A stretch of DNA of 64,000 bases. Source: Deferribacteres bacterium (GTDB lineage Bacteria; Zhuqueibacterota; Zhuqueibacteria; Zhuqueibacterales; Geothermadaptataceae). Location of the stretch: contig JACKDF010000006.1 of the NCBI GenBank assembly GCA_020633655.1, positions 62,001 to 126,000 on the forward strand, given 5' to 3'. Below are positions 18,411 through 27,203 of this stretch, piece after piece. Each line of letters begins with the position of its first letter. The first letter of the stretch is position 1. The position numbers and the translations under genes were made by a program. The notes under the pieces were generated by a model. The model ran no database searches. It was not told where the DNA came from and saw only the letters and a program-made list of their open reading frames with translations.

Positions 18411-19323
18411 CGATAATCACTCCTAATGCAATTGCGTACAGTTTATCTTCAGCACTTTCGACGCGTGAGGGAATAAGCACAGGGATTTTTGCGCCCATGA
18501 TGACATGCGCACAAGCCGATCCACCGATGTACTTCACGGCCTTTGCCGTCATATTCGCTGCTTCGATGTTTGGTGCAATCATGCAATCCACGGCACCGGC
18601 AACCGGATTGGTAATGCCTTTGGCTTCAGCAGCAGATCTGAGGAGCGCATTGTCCAGCGCCAATGGGCCAAAAACATCACAATCGCTAAAAAGTTCAGCA
18701 GCCTGATTGGTAATGGCTTCTGCGTCAATTGTTGAGGGAAGCGCTTTTGAAACTGCTTCCGTGGCGCTTAGCAATCCGATTTTCGGCCGTGCGATGCCAA
18801 GTGCTTGCAGCACCGGTATGGCATTGCGGATTAGTTCAATCTTCTGCTCCCGTGTGGGCAGAGGCGTCAAACCACCATCGCTGATTCCGACAAGCCGGGT
18901 ATAACCCGAACACCTGTCTTCATACAAAAGAATATCGCTGAGCACGGAATTTTTGCGCAATCCCGTTTCTTTGGACAACACCGCTTTTAAAAGTTGATCG
19001 GTGCGTAAACTACCTTTCAGCAATATGTCGATTTCATTGGAGCGTGCTAGTGCGACGGCAGTTTCCGCTGCCTTCTCAATACTTTCCGTGTTGATAAACC
19101 GGGCCTCTGCAAGTTGTTCTTCTAAATTCAGTTTTGAAATTCGATCCCGAACTTTATCCGATTCACCAATAAGCACAGGGATGGCAATTTTATGCGTCAT
19201 TGCCTGGGCTATCGCTTCAAGAGCAATATCGTTTTCTGCACCGACAATGGCGACACGTTTCGGTGGTTGTTTTCGTGCATGACTTAAAAGTTCCAAAAAT
19301 GTCTGCACGGGTTTGTCAGGCAT
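18400..19323 (-). CDS. ptb: Phosphate butyryltransferase
   Basis: Exchanges CoA for phosphate on butyryl-CoA or similar short or branched acyl-CoA, feeding Buk. The 307-residue cytosolic protein has the phosphotransacylase fold: VAIVGAENDIALEAIAQA at the start, LLKGSLRTDQLLKAVL, and YTRLVGISDGGLTPLPT. The C-terminal substrate region follows, with VAGAVDCMIAPNIEAANM and YIGGSACAHVIMGAKIPVL, all typical of Ptb. The ptb-buk pair forms a compact two-gene operon. The physiological acyl group cannot be told from sequence; no butyryl-CoA-forming genes are nearby. Confidence 0.93.
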   Translation of the reverse strand: MPDKPVQTFLELLSHARKQPPKRVAIVGAENDIALEAIAQAMTHKIAIPVLIGESDKVRDRISKLNLEEQLAEARFINTESIEKAAETAVALARSNEIDILLKGSLRTDQLLKAVLSKETGLRKNSVLSDILLYEDRCSGYTRLVGISDGGLTPLPTREQKIELIRNAIPVLQALGIARPKIGLLSATEAVSKALPSTIDAEAITNQAAELFSDCDVFGPLALDNALLRSAAEAKGITNPVAGAVDCMIAPNIEAANMTAKAVKYIGGSACAHVIMGAKIPVLIPSRVESAEDKLYAIALGVIIDAQ

Positions 19324-19430
19324 AATTTATTGTACTCCACATTTTGCACTCTCCGATGAAAAGCGTGTATGCAGTTTCGCTTTCGTTTGAACACGTATCT
19401 CAATGTGTTAGAGCTCGATTTATTTAGAAT

Positions 19431-20423
19431 TCATGCATTTGTGAGTTCGAATTTTGCATTGACAAGGGATTCTTCTGTGTCTGTTCGCAAGGCAAAATTA
19501 AAACCTTTGTAAATGCTGTAGGCACCGTATTCACCGTTTCGGTTCAACGCAAGAAAACCCACTTGCAAATTTTTGAGATCGCTGTGTTTTTTCATCACGC
19601 GCAAAACAGCTTCCTTGCATGCGGCTGCAGGGGACATTCCATTGCGCATCATCTCGACGATTATTGCACTCCCGGCGGTTCGAATAACCGCTTCACCAAC
19701 ACCTGTTGCGCAGGCAGCGCCGACTTCATTATCAACAAACAATCCGGCGCCAATGATTGGTGAATCACCAACCCGGCCATGCAATTTGTAAGCCATGCCA
19801 CTGGTGGTGCAGGCACCCGCGAGGTTACCATTCGCATCAATTGCCAGCATGCCAATCGTATCGTGGTTTTCCCGATTGATGACCGGTTGATAGTTCGACT
19901 TTTTCAGCCACTCCTTCCATGCTTTTTCTGCTTTATCCGTTAGTAAATTTTTGTGCGGGAATCCTTTTTCCAGGGCAAATTGTAATGCACCTTCTCCAAC
20001 CAGCATCACATGTGGAGTGTCCTCCATTACTTTTCGTGCGACAGAAATTGGATTTTCAATATCCTGCAGGAAGGCCACTGCGCCACATTGGTTTTTGTGA
20101 TCCATTATACAAGCATCCAGTGTGACTTTTCCATCTCTGTCCGGCAAACCACCAAATCCTACACTTGTACTCAAGGGATCCGATTCTGTAACACGGACAC
20201 CGGCTTCAACTGCGTCCAGTGCGGCTCCTTTGTTTACAAGAATATCCCATGCTGCTTTGTTAGCCGCCATGCCGTGTTGCCAGGTGGAAATGACGATGGG
20301 TTTAATTGATTTTTTACTTTTCGCTGGACGCTCTCCCGGGGTTTCGATTTTACATGCGGAAGGTGTCAGAGCAGCTGCACCTGCAAGGGCGGATAATTTG
20401 AGAAAATCTCTACGCTTTGTCAT
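19431..20423 (-). CDS. Exported glycosylasparaginase / isoaspartyl peptidase (Ntn hydrolase)
   Basis: Self-cleaving N-terminal-nucleophile hydrolase, likely splitting the GlcNAc-Asn linkage or beta-aspartyl bonds. The start at 20423 places GGAGG about 10 bases upstream and yields a Tat signal, TKRRDFLKLSALAGAAAL. The nucleophile Thr follows the autocleavage site in NHDTIGML (about residue 189 from this start). GRVGDSPIIGAGLFVDNEVG and CATGVGE are the family substrate loop. The protein has about 330 residues, the usual size. It is monocistronic. Glycosylasparaginase is preferred over plant-type asparaginase because of the GDSPIIGAGL loop. Confidence 0.88.
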   Translation of the reverse strand: MTKRRDFLKLSALAGAAALTPSACKIETPGERPAKSKKSIKPIVISTWQHGMAANKAAWDILVNKGAALDAVEAGVRVTESDPLSTSVGFGGLPDRDGKVTLDACIMDHKNQCGAVAFLQDIENPISVARKVMEDTPHVMLVGEGALQFALEKGFPHKNLLTDKAEKAWKEWLKKSNYQPVINRENHDTIGMLAIDANGNLAGACTTSGMAYKLHGRVGDSPIIGAGLFVDNEVGAACATGVGEAVIRTAGSAIIVEMMRNGMSPAAACKEAVLRVMKKHSDLKNLQVGFLALNRNGEYGAYSIYKGFNFALRTDTEESLVNAKFELTNA

Positions 20424-20501
20424 GATTAACATTCCTCCAATGTGCTTTTTTTCAGAAAGCATGTTTGGGGAATTAATGCAAAAAATTTAAAATATGCAGG
20501 C

Positions 20502-20536
20502 AAAAAAAAGCCGGACTCGTGTGAATCCGGCTTTTT
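20502..20536 (-). terminator. Intrinsic terminator after the six-repeat protein gene
   Basis: AAAAAGCCGGA / TCCGGCTTTTT stem with a short loop. T-runs flank it in both directions, so it can act bidirectionally. It lies just downstream of the leftward gene ending at 20565. Confidence 0.85.
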
Positions 20537-20564
20537 CTTGTGGAGGAAGAAAGTATACCAGAGT

Positions 20565-22115
20565 TTATTTCATGAATACCATACGGTTGGTCGTTACTTT
20601 GCCACCAGCATCAATACGGTAGATATAAGTTCCGGAACTGGCGGTTTCTCCATTTGCAAGGGTACCGTCCCACCGCACATTGTGCTCACCCGCTGATTGC
20701 GTCCCTTCAAAAAGAATCCGGATTTCCTGACCTTGAAGGTTGAAAATACTCACTTTTACGGCGGTCGCCTCGTCCAAGGTGTAGGTAATTGTGGTTTCAG
20801 GATTGAATGGATTCGGATAATTACGCGCATTCAAGCCGCGACCTTTACCACGTCCTTTTCTGAGATTATCGTTTTGATCCTGGTCATCTTCTGGTGCTTG
20901 TGGTGGTTCAAAACCCCACTCTTTCATCATTGCAACGTGTGCTTCGTGCATTTCTTTATGCGTAGCACCAGCTGCTCGCAGTTCTTGTTGTCTTGCAAAC
21001 AGAGCAGCACGTTGTTCCTCAGTCAATTCCGGACGATCGTCTTTGTTGCCATGTCCTGGACCGAAACCAGATTTTTCCGGTACTTCAATACCAAATCCCT
21101 GTACAATTTCTTTTACTGCTGCGTGAATATCTTCCCGGGATTTGCCAGCAATTCGCATCTGATTTATTTTTACACGAACTTGAGCGCGTTGTTCCTGGGT
21201 GAGTTTTTCTTCCCACTGTGAACCGTGAGGGCCTTTCCCAATTTTATCCGTCGAATCCGGTAACTCAATACCCCAGGAGGTCAACAAACTTTTTGTCGCT
21301 TCACGAATTTCTTCATGGGTAGCCCCACTCAGCCATAATCCGTCGTGCGTCGCGTAAAGTTCTTTCCTTTGCTCAACTGTTGTTTTGTTATCAATAAAAA
21401 GAGCGATTCGCATTGGCGGGCCATCGAAGCCTGGACGTGGACCACGATGACCACGCATTCCACGAGGCCCGACCGCAGGGGCTTCGATACCCCAGCTGGT
21501 GAATAATGCTGAAATTGCCTCATGAATTTCTTCGGGGGATGCCCCGGCAGCACGAAGTTCGTCGTGCTTCGCTTTAAGTTCTGCTCTTTGTTCATCGGTT
21601 AATTTCGCGCCAGTAAAAGAGCCTCGTCCACCCATACGATTGCCGCGCATTTGAGGTCTTGCAGGCATTTCAATGCCCCAGCTTGCGTAAAGCGCTGCGA
21701 TCGCTTCATGAATTTCCTCACGGGTTGCGCCGGCTGCACGTAATTCTTCGCGTTTCGCTTCTAGTTCGGCACGTTGGGTTTCTGTTAATTCACTACCAGC
21801 GAATCCACCTCGCCCGGCACGATTGCCTCGCATTTGTGGCCTCGAAGGCATCTCGAGACCCCATGATTGAAATAGTTTTTCAACTTCAGCATGAATTTCT
21901 TCCGGCGTGGCACCATCTGCACGCATTTGAGAAATCGTTTCATGCAATTGTGTACGTTGAGCTTCCGTTAATTGCTCATGCATCGGATTGGGAGTTTCAA
22001 GTCCTCCAAATCCTCCACGTCCGCCACCGAATCCGGGTTGCGCTGCTAAATTTGCACTAAAAAGTACAGCCCCTGCCAATAGACTCAGGGCTATCCAGCT
22101 TTTCTTTCTTTTCAT
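20565..22115 (-). CDS. Secreted protein with six LTxxQR...SWGIExP repeats and C-terminal sorting domain
   Basis: A 516-residue exported protein that I do not recognise as a whole. After a signal peptide (KKSWIALSLLAGAVLFSA...AAQ) it has six repeats of about 42 residues. Each starts LTxxQRxxL, continues with a helix ending ELRAAGATxEEIHEAI, and ends L-x-SWGIExP; Gly/Arg/Met-rich linkers (e.g. QMRGNRAGRGG) separate them. The LTxxQR start recalls the LTxxQ motif of periplasmic Spy/CpxP chaperones, but the SWGIExP part does not. The last 85 residues, from NYPNPFNPETTITYTL, are the type IX/FlgD-like sorting domain. Surface display is inferred. A strong terminator follows. Confidence 0.85.
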   Translation of the reverse strand: MKRKKSWIALSLLAGAVLFSANLAAQPGFGGGRGGFGGLETPNPMHEQLTEAQRTQLHETISQMRADGATPEEIHAEVEKLFQSWGLEMPSRPQMRGNRAGRGGFAGSELTETQRAELEAKREELRAAGATREEIHEAIAALYASWGIEMPARPQMRGNRMGGRGSFTGAKLTDEQRAELKAKHDELRAAGASPEEIHEAISALFTSWGIEAPAVGPRGMRGHRGPRPGFDGPPMRIALFIDNKTTVEQRKELYATHDGLWLSGATHEEIREATKSLLTSWGIELPDSTDKIGKGPHGSQWEEKLTQEQRAQVRVKINQMRIAGKSREDIHAAVKEIVQGFGIEVPEKSGFGPGHGNKDDRPELTEEQRAALFARQQELRAAGATHKEMHEAHVAMMKEWGFEPPQAPEDDQDQNDNLRKGRGKGRGLNARNYPNPFNPETTITYTLDEATAVKVSIFNLQGQEIRILFEGTQSAGEHNVRWDGTLANGETASSGTYIYRIDAGGKVTTNRMVFMK

Positions 22116-22363
22116 GATTTGCTCCTTTTTATTCGTGATTTAAACTTGATTTCCATGAGAGATAGTTTCAACCGGTTGTTGATTTTTTTGTTGTTCTGCA
22201 ATACTATACGCCGCGAATTGTGATTTATTCTGCTGGTTGTGGTAAAGAGCGTAATGGAGGGATGAATAACGGAAAAAGGAGGATGAATAAGAAATTTAGC
22301 ATCTATATTCATGCATTCACAGGTGCAGGATGTAGAGAAATCTCACCTACTTTTACGGCTTAT

Positions 22364-23521
22364 TTACACGAGAGATCGATTGGCAAAAGCAGGCTTCGAT
22401 TTAATAAATTGCACGCCGATCAACGAAATGAAACTGAGTCCTGCACCTAATAAAAATGGGATGCGGTAATCGACAATCCACAATAATCCGCCAGCAGCCG
22501 GGATGACAACAGCCGCGATATGATTGATTGTAAAACCGACGGCCATTGTAGGAGCGATGTCCTTGGGATTTCCAATTTTTTGAAAATAGGTGCGAATTCC
22601 AATAGCAAAATTGAAAAAGATATGGTCCAAAATATAAAGAATGGCAACGAAAATTTTCGATTCGACAAAGGCATAAGCTGTAAAAATAAAGAGCAAGCTT
22701 GTGTATTCCAGGGAGAGTACTTTACGTTCTCCAAAGCGAATAATTGCTTTACCGATCATAGGACTGAGGAAGTAGTTCACGATATTGTTAACGATAAACA
22801 AGGCCGTTATTTCCTGCACAGTAAATGCAAATTTTTTTACAAGCAAAAATACGGCAAAGGCGACAAAAATTTGCCGACGTGCTCCCGCCATAAATGTCAG
22901 GAAATAATATAACCAATACTTTTTTCTCAGCACCATTTTCTTCCGTTGCGATGGCAAGTCTTCTCTGGTTGGATTTTGCATTAATCCCCAAATACCAATA
23001 AGGATAATTGCCCCGCCGGAAATAGCAAACATCAGTTTATAACTTAGGTAAAAGCTGAATGCCCAGATTAATCCTCCGACGCCTATGCTGGAGGCCGCGG
23101 CGTAGCTGCGCAGTTTGCCAAAAACCCATGGACTTGTTTCTTTATCAAAGTATTGCAGTGTCAACGATTGATTTGTCGTTTCATAATAATGAAAGCCAAA
23201 GCTCATGAGGAGCGTTGTCAGGATCACTCCCGTATAAGTTGGGTATACACCTGTCAAAGCAACGCCGACACCGAGGATAACAATTGATAAGGAGGAAAGG
23301 TGGTGTTCCTTGATGAGCGAAATAATGAATATGGCCAATAATGCTAAAAATCCTGGAATTTCACGTACAGATTGAATCATGCCGATGTGTTGTCCCTGCA
23401 GGTGAACAATTTCCACTGCAAAATTGTTGAAAAGTGTTCGCCACGCCTGCAAGCCAGCTGTGGAGGCAATGGTCAATAATGCCAGAAATCGAAACATGGG
23501 TTCAGTTTTGGCGTGCTGCAT
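22364..23521 (-). CDS. MFS-type transporter
   Basis: A 385-residue inner-membrane protein with about 12 hydrophobic segments, as expected for the major facilitator superfamily. Seen: an N-terminal half with FNNFAVEIVHLQGQHIGMIQ and REIPGFLALLAIFI, and a short basic central loop (QNPTREDLPSQRKKMVLRKK) that separates the halves. The second half contains FLSPMIGKAIIRFGERKVL, the position of an MFS loop motif. The substrate cannot be predicted. It is monocistronic; its promoter must lie in 23522-23824, an AT-rich gap of about 300 bases in which I see nothing else. Confidence 0.85.
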   Translation of the reverse strand: MQHAKTEPMFRFLALLTIASTAGLQAWRTLFNNFAVEIVHLQGQHIGMIQSVREIPGFLALLAIFIISLIKEHHLSSLSIVILGVGVALTGVYPTYTGVILTTLLMSFGFHYYETTNQSLTLQYFDKETSPWVFGKLRSYAAASSIGVGGLIWAFSFYLSYKLMFAISGGAIILIGIWGLMQNPTREDLPSQRKKMVLRKKYWLYYFLTFMAGARRQIFVAFAVFLLVKKFAFTVQEITALFIVNNIVNYFLSPMIGKAIIRFGERKVLSLEYTSLLFIFTAYAFVESKIFVAILYILDHIFFNFAIGIRTYFQKIGNPKDIAPTMAVGFTINHIAAVVIPAAGGLLWIVDYRIPFLLGAGLSFISLIGVQFIKSKPAFANRSLV

Positions 23522-23824
23522 CAGTCTATACTTTCACTCAAATTGTCGTATTAGGTTCGTCTTCGACCGGAAAAAGCGCTAATATAGAAAATTTGAAAAT
23601 TAATCCGAAACGCAAATTTCAAAGGGAGTAAATCACATTTGATTTACGAGATAGGGAAATTTGGAGGGAAATGGGGAAATATCTCAAAGGAATGAATCTT
23701 ATCTCCCCCGATTTTAAAGTGTTTGATAACGTAATAATTCCTTGAAATAATTGTAAATTTGCACAATTCAGAAATAAGCCAAAATAAAACGCGTCAGGAT
23801 TACGGATTGAAGGGGAAATTTTTT
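23522..23824. other. AT-rich intergenic spacer
   Basis: About 300 bases between the MFS gene start and the lexA end. No ORF, RNA gene or clear hairpin is evident. Confidence 0.5.
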
Positions 23825-24445
23825 TTACAAATGCTCTCTGATCAGCGCAACAACTTTACCTTGAATTGACCATCCTTGTGTGATAGGGATGCTTTGATAG
23901 CGTGAATTTTCAGGTTTCAGAAATTTGTCTGCACCACGGGAAACAAAACGCTTCACGGTTGCATCGTCATCGTTTAATGCTACAACGATATCGCCATGGT
24001 CAGCATGATTTGTTGAACGGACGATAACGAGGTCATCTTCCATTATTCCGGCGTCGATCATACTGTCGCCTTGTACTCGTAAAGCATAATAAGTTCCGGG
24101 ATTATTTGTAAGGTAATCCGGCACCGAAATATAGCGTTCTACGTTCTGTTCAGCCAGGATAGGGGAACCCGCCGCTACTTGTCCAATAACAGCGATTTGA
24201 GCTGCACCAGCAGCTTTATCCATCGTGCCAATGTTATCGAGGATCGTGATACCACGGGCGCCGCCAGCTGATCGCTTGATATAGCCTTTCTTTTCCAGGG
24301 CTTCAAGATGCTTGAAAATTGCGTTTTTCGACCTGACACCTAAATCATCAGCGAGTTCCTGCATAGTTGGTGGATAACCTATCGTCCGTACATTGTCGGC
24401 AATTTTGCCCAGGATTGTTTTTTGTTTTTCGGTGAGCTTTTTCAT
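23825..24445 (-). CDS. lexA: SOS repressor LexA
   Basis: Repressor of DNA-damage genes that cleaves itself when RecA is activated. The start at 24445 uses GGAGAG seven bases upstream; TTG and ATG starts 4 and 1 codons earlier are possible. Seen in about 206 residues: a winged helix (TIGYPPTMQELADDLGVRSK, then the HLEALEKKGYI recognition part), the Ala92-Gly93 cleavage site in VAAGSPI, catalytic Ser128 in GDSMIDAG and Lys165 in ATVKRF. All functional residues are present. It is divergent from the secreted-protein gene at 24739, and the shared upstream region has GTTCAC/GTGAAC sites that may be its operator. Confidence 0.94.
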   Translation of the reverse strand: MKKLTEKQKTILGKIADNVRTIGYPPTMQELADDLGVRSKNAIFKHLEALEKKGYIKRSAGGARGITILDNIGTMDKAAGAAQIAVIGQVAAGSPILAEQNVERYISVPDYLTNNPGTYYALRVQGDSMIDAGIMEDDLVIVRSTNHADHGDIVVALNDDDATVKRFVSRGADKFLKPENSRYQSIPITQGWSIQGKVVALIREHL

Positions 24446-24491
24446 CATTCTCTCCAAATTTTTTATAGACTCTGTATCTTGAAGTGTCTAC

Positions 24492-24527
24492 TTGTTCACA
24501 TAAAATTATAATAAAAGGTGAACACAA
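24492..24527. promoter_or_regulatory. Candidate LexA operator: spaced TGTTCAC / GTGAACA inverted repeat
   Basis: TGTTCAC at 24493-24499 and its exact inverse GTGAACA at 24518-24524, separated by 18 AT-rich bases, lie about 50-80 bases upstream of lexA. A further related site, TGTGTTCGCA, is at 24591-24600. The gap is wider than in known LexA boxes, so two half-palindromes (GTGAACAC is itself near-palindromic) may each bind a dimer. Autoregulation is inferred. Confidence 0.4.
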
Positions 24528-24738
24528 TGTCAAGAATTTTTTTGGCATGAAATATTTTTTTTAAAACCCGCTTAAAGTCTTCAAATGCAATGTGTTCGCA
24601 CTCCTTTGCAAAGCCTTTTTTGAAAGGAAATAGTGTTTGACAATGTTTTTTCATTTTAGTACTTTAACGCACTGTTTCATTTCTTCGAAATAGTGTTTTA
24701 TAGAAAATGTTTTTTTTAAACTTACGATGGAGGATGCA

Positions 24739-25215
24739 ATGAGATTTGCTGCTTTGATTTTCATCTATTGCTTAATCATAGCCCCACAGCATCTTTCCGC
24801 CCAATTTAAGAATAACGAGAAAAATACAATTGATTTTCCGTCATTATTAGTCAGCGGAAACAAAAATGCTGCAAGCCTCTCTCGATTATTAGGAATAGAC
24901 CCAAATCGTTTACATATGTCCCAAAGTTATCAAATGAGTTATGGCCTCGTCGGTGGCCACAGCTTATCCCAGGGAATATATTTAAACACCTTACGTTATG
25001 ATTTTAACATTCCGCTTAAACTGCAACTGCAATGGGGTGTTGCACACAATCCCCTGCAGGCATCCGGTATTAAAAGCCCGTTGCAATCCGGTTTGTTCCT
25101 CTCGGGTGCCAGCCTGGAATACAAACCAACAGAGAATATGAAATTAGAACTGGGAATTTCAAGTTATCCGCAGCATGATTTTTATTACAGTCCATTTTCA
25201 ATACAACGGGACTAA
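24739..25215 (+). CDS. Secreted protein of unknown function, possibly outer-membrane-associated
   Basis: A 158-residue protein, not recognised. The start at 24739 has GGAGG six bases upstream; an in-frame ATG 12 bases earlier lacks a site. The signal peptide is MRFAALIFIYCLIIAPQHLSA, cleaved before QF. The mature part has alternating strands (YQMSYGLVGGHSLSQGIYL, LKLQLQWGVAHNP, MKLELGISS), suggesting a few beta hairpins like those of small outer-membrane proteins. It is the first gene of a rightward group with the LytR_C protein and waaA, so an envelope role is plausible. It is divergent from lexA. Confidence 0.65.
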   Translation: MRFAALIFIYCLIIAPQHLSAQFKNNEKNTIDFPSLLVSGNKNAASLSRLLGIDPNRLHMSQSYQMSYGLVGGHSLSQGIYLNTLRYDFNIPLKLQLQWGVAHNPLQASGIKSPLQSGLFLSGASLEYKPTENMKLELGISSYPQHDFYYSPFSIQRD

Positions 25216-25300
25216 TATTCCAACTTTCGAACTGAAGCTGAATCACCCTTCTTCTTCCCTGGATGGAAGTGGAGAATAAAGCAACCCATGGAGGAGCAAC

Positions 25301-25849
25301 TTGAGACAAAATAAATCGATGGCGAAACGTAATACGAGCAAAAGAACCAGCGCGCCAATTCGTAAATCACCGGGCAACAAAGGGAAATTATACGAAACAT
25401 TTATGGGCTTGGGTTTATGGATTTTAGGCCTATTCAACGTCGTACTCATTGCATCATTCGTTATGAAGCACATGGGCACAGGTAATGAACAAGTTATTAG
25501 TGTGTCTGAGCCGGTGATTACACGAACAATTGAAAATAAAATTTCGTTTGAAGTGCTCAACGGTTGTGGAATTCCAGGTATTGCTGCTAAATTTGCGACA
25601 AAACTGGAGGATGCCGGTCATCAACCAAAAGAAGTTGGAAATTTTGATAATTTCAATATGCCACAAACCATCATTTTTGACAGACAATCCCAAAACAGAT
25701 TAAACGGCCTTAAAGTTGCCGAATTGCTTGGGTTGCCGGCCACTGCCGTTGTTTATCAGGCGAAAAACGGGAGCGAAGTTGATGTTTCTGTGATTCTTGG
25801 AAAGGACTATCAAAAAGCGACTTTTTTGCGCGAACCAGCAAACCAGTAA
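25301..25849 (+). CDS. LytR C-terminal-domain protein, single-pass membrane
   Basis: A 182-residue protein made of a Lys/Arg-rich cytosolic start (MAKRNTSKRTSAPIRKSPG), one membrane helix (GLGLWILGLFNVVLIASFVM) and an extracytoplasmic LytR_C domain (PF13399-like): FEVLNGCGIPGIAAKFATKL, FDNFNMPQTIIFDR and a C-terminal VDVSVILGKD. This domain occurs in LytR/CpsA/Psr proteins but also alone, as here; no glycopolymer ligase catalytic domain is present. A TTG start at 25301 is favoured because GGAGGAG lies four bases upstream; an ATG at 25319 lacks a site. It is 26 bases before waaA, probably in the same operon. Confidence 0.8.
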   Translation: MRQNKSMAKRNTSKRTSAPIRKSPGNKGKLYETFMGLGLWILGLFNVVLIASFVMKHMGTGNEQVISVSEPVITRTIENKISFEVLNGCGIPGIAAKFATKLEDAGHQPKEVGNFDNFNMPQTIIFDRQSQNRLNGLKVAELLGLPATAVVYQAKNGSEVDVSVILGKDYQKATFLREPANQ

Positions 25850-25875
25850 TCAATCTCTGATACCGGAAGGTTTGC

Positions 25876-27162
25876 ATGAGAGCATTTATCGGTTTTTATA
25901 ATGTATTCATAATTCCCCTCCTTTATTTATTTTTCCGAATTTCCGGATTATTTAATAAAAAAATTGCCCGTGGCATCAACGGCCGCAAGGATTTATTGGT
26001 AAATCTCGAGCGAAATTTTCAAAACTTGCCACACGCGCAAACCACTTTTTTAATCCATGCCGCATCAATGGGAGAATACGAACAGGCACGACCCGTTCTT
26101 CGCCTTTTGCGGAAACAATTCCCGGATGCGCGTATCATTTTGAGCTTGTTTTCTCCCTCTGCATTTGAAAATATCAAGCCAAATCCCGATGTTCATGTCA
26201 TTACATATCTCCCATTTGACAGCTCACATGCAGTTAAAAAATTTCTGAATATCGTTCGGCCGGATTTTTTATTGATAACACGTCATGATATTTGGCCGAA
26301 TCTCGTATGGCATGCAAAGCAAAATGGGGTTAAAACATTCCTGATAGATGCATCCGTTCATGAAGGATCGCTACGACATAAACCAGTTGTACGTAATTTC
26401 AATCGTCTGCTTTTTTCCTGTTTTGACACCATATGCGTCATCAGCGAACCTGCATTGGAGGGCTTAAGAAAATTTCTCAGTCCGAATCAAAATATCGTCA
26501 TCACTGGCGACACACGTTTTGACCAGGTCGTTGCGCGTACAAAAGAAATTAAAGCTGAAGATTTACTGCCTGCATCCATACTTAAGGATGCACAAATTTT
26601 TATTGCCGGAAGCACTTGGCCCGAGGACGAAGATGTTGTCATTCCGGCTTTCCGGGCCGCTCAACAAAAAATACCCGGTCTGCGACTAATTTTCGTACCA
26701 CATGAATTAACCGCAGAGCATTTTAATTCAGCCCTCAATCTGTGTAAAAGCCTGGGACTCCAAAGCGGCAAATTATCGGAATTTGATCAGAGGAATGGCA
26801 CTATCGATGCCTTGTTGGTGGACAAAATGGGAATTTTGGCGAATCTGTATGGGGCCGGGCAGGCTGCATACGTCGGTGGAAGTTTTGGTCCCGGAGTACA
26901 TAGCGTAATCGAAGCGGCAGCACACAAAATTCCTGTCACTTTCGGACCACGAATGCGCAACAGCGCTGAAGCCATTGAAATGGTGGAACATAAATGCGGC
27001 TTCTCGATTTCGACAGTCGACGAGCTTTCAAGTTATTTAATTGAATGGTTCAGCTCCCCTGAAACCTTGGAAAATCTTTCCGGGAAAGCAGCGCAATTTG
27101 TGGCTGCACGTTCCGGAGCAAGTCAACGCATTTTGGAGTTGATTGTAAAAACGATCTCCTGA
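25876..27162 (+). CDS. waaA: Kdo transferase WaaA (3-deoxy-D-manno-octulosonic-acid transferase)
   Basis: Adds Kdo sugars to the lipid A precursor at the cytoplasmic face of the inner membrane, which implies lipopolysaccharide. The 428-residue protein has an N-terminal membrane anchor (FYNVFIIPLLYLFFRISGL), the family ASMGEYEQARPV motif near residue 63 with the catalytic Glu, and ITRHDIWPNLV. It also has ITGDTRFDQV, the donor-site region IAGSTWPEDE and VPHELT, and AAYVGGSFGPGVHSVIEAAA near the end. GGAAGG lies five bases before the ATG. Length matches the family. How many Kdo residues it adds cannot be told. Confidence 0.94.
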   Translation: MRAFIGFYNVFIIPLLYLFFRISGLFNKKIARGINGRKDLLVNLERNFQNLPHAQTTFLIHAASMGEYEQARPVLRLLRKQFPDARIILSLFSPSAFENIKPNPDVHVITYLPFDSSHAVKKFLNIVRPDFLLITRHDIWPNLVWHAKQNGVKTFLIDASVHEGSLRHKPVVRNFNRLLFSCFDTICVISEPALEGLRKFLSPNQNIVITGDTRFDQVVARTKEIKAEDLLPASILKDAQIFIAGSTWPEDEDVVIPAFRAAQQKIPGLRLIFVPHELTAEHFNSALNLCKSLGLQSGKLSEFDQRNGTIDALLVDKMGILANLYGAGQAAYVGGSFGPGVHSVIEAAAHKIPVTFGPRMRNSAEAIEMVEHKCGFSISTVDELSSYLIEWFSSPETLENLSGKAAQFVAARSGASQRILELIVKTIS

Positions 27163-27203
27163 TCAATCATGTAATTGGAGTTTCAAAAAAAAGAAGGGTA
27201 AAG

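Noticed and set aside
20900..22000. Regularly spaced similar DNA segments that could suggest a CRISPR array or tandem repeat
   Set aside because: They are diverged coding repeats of a secreted protein, in frame, spaced 120-180 bases, with no conserved direct repeat of CRISPR length.
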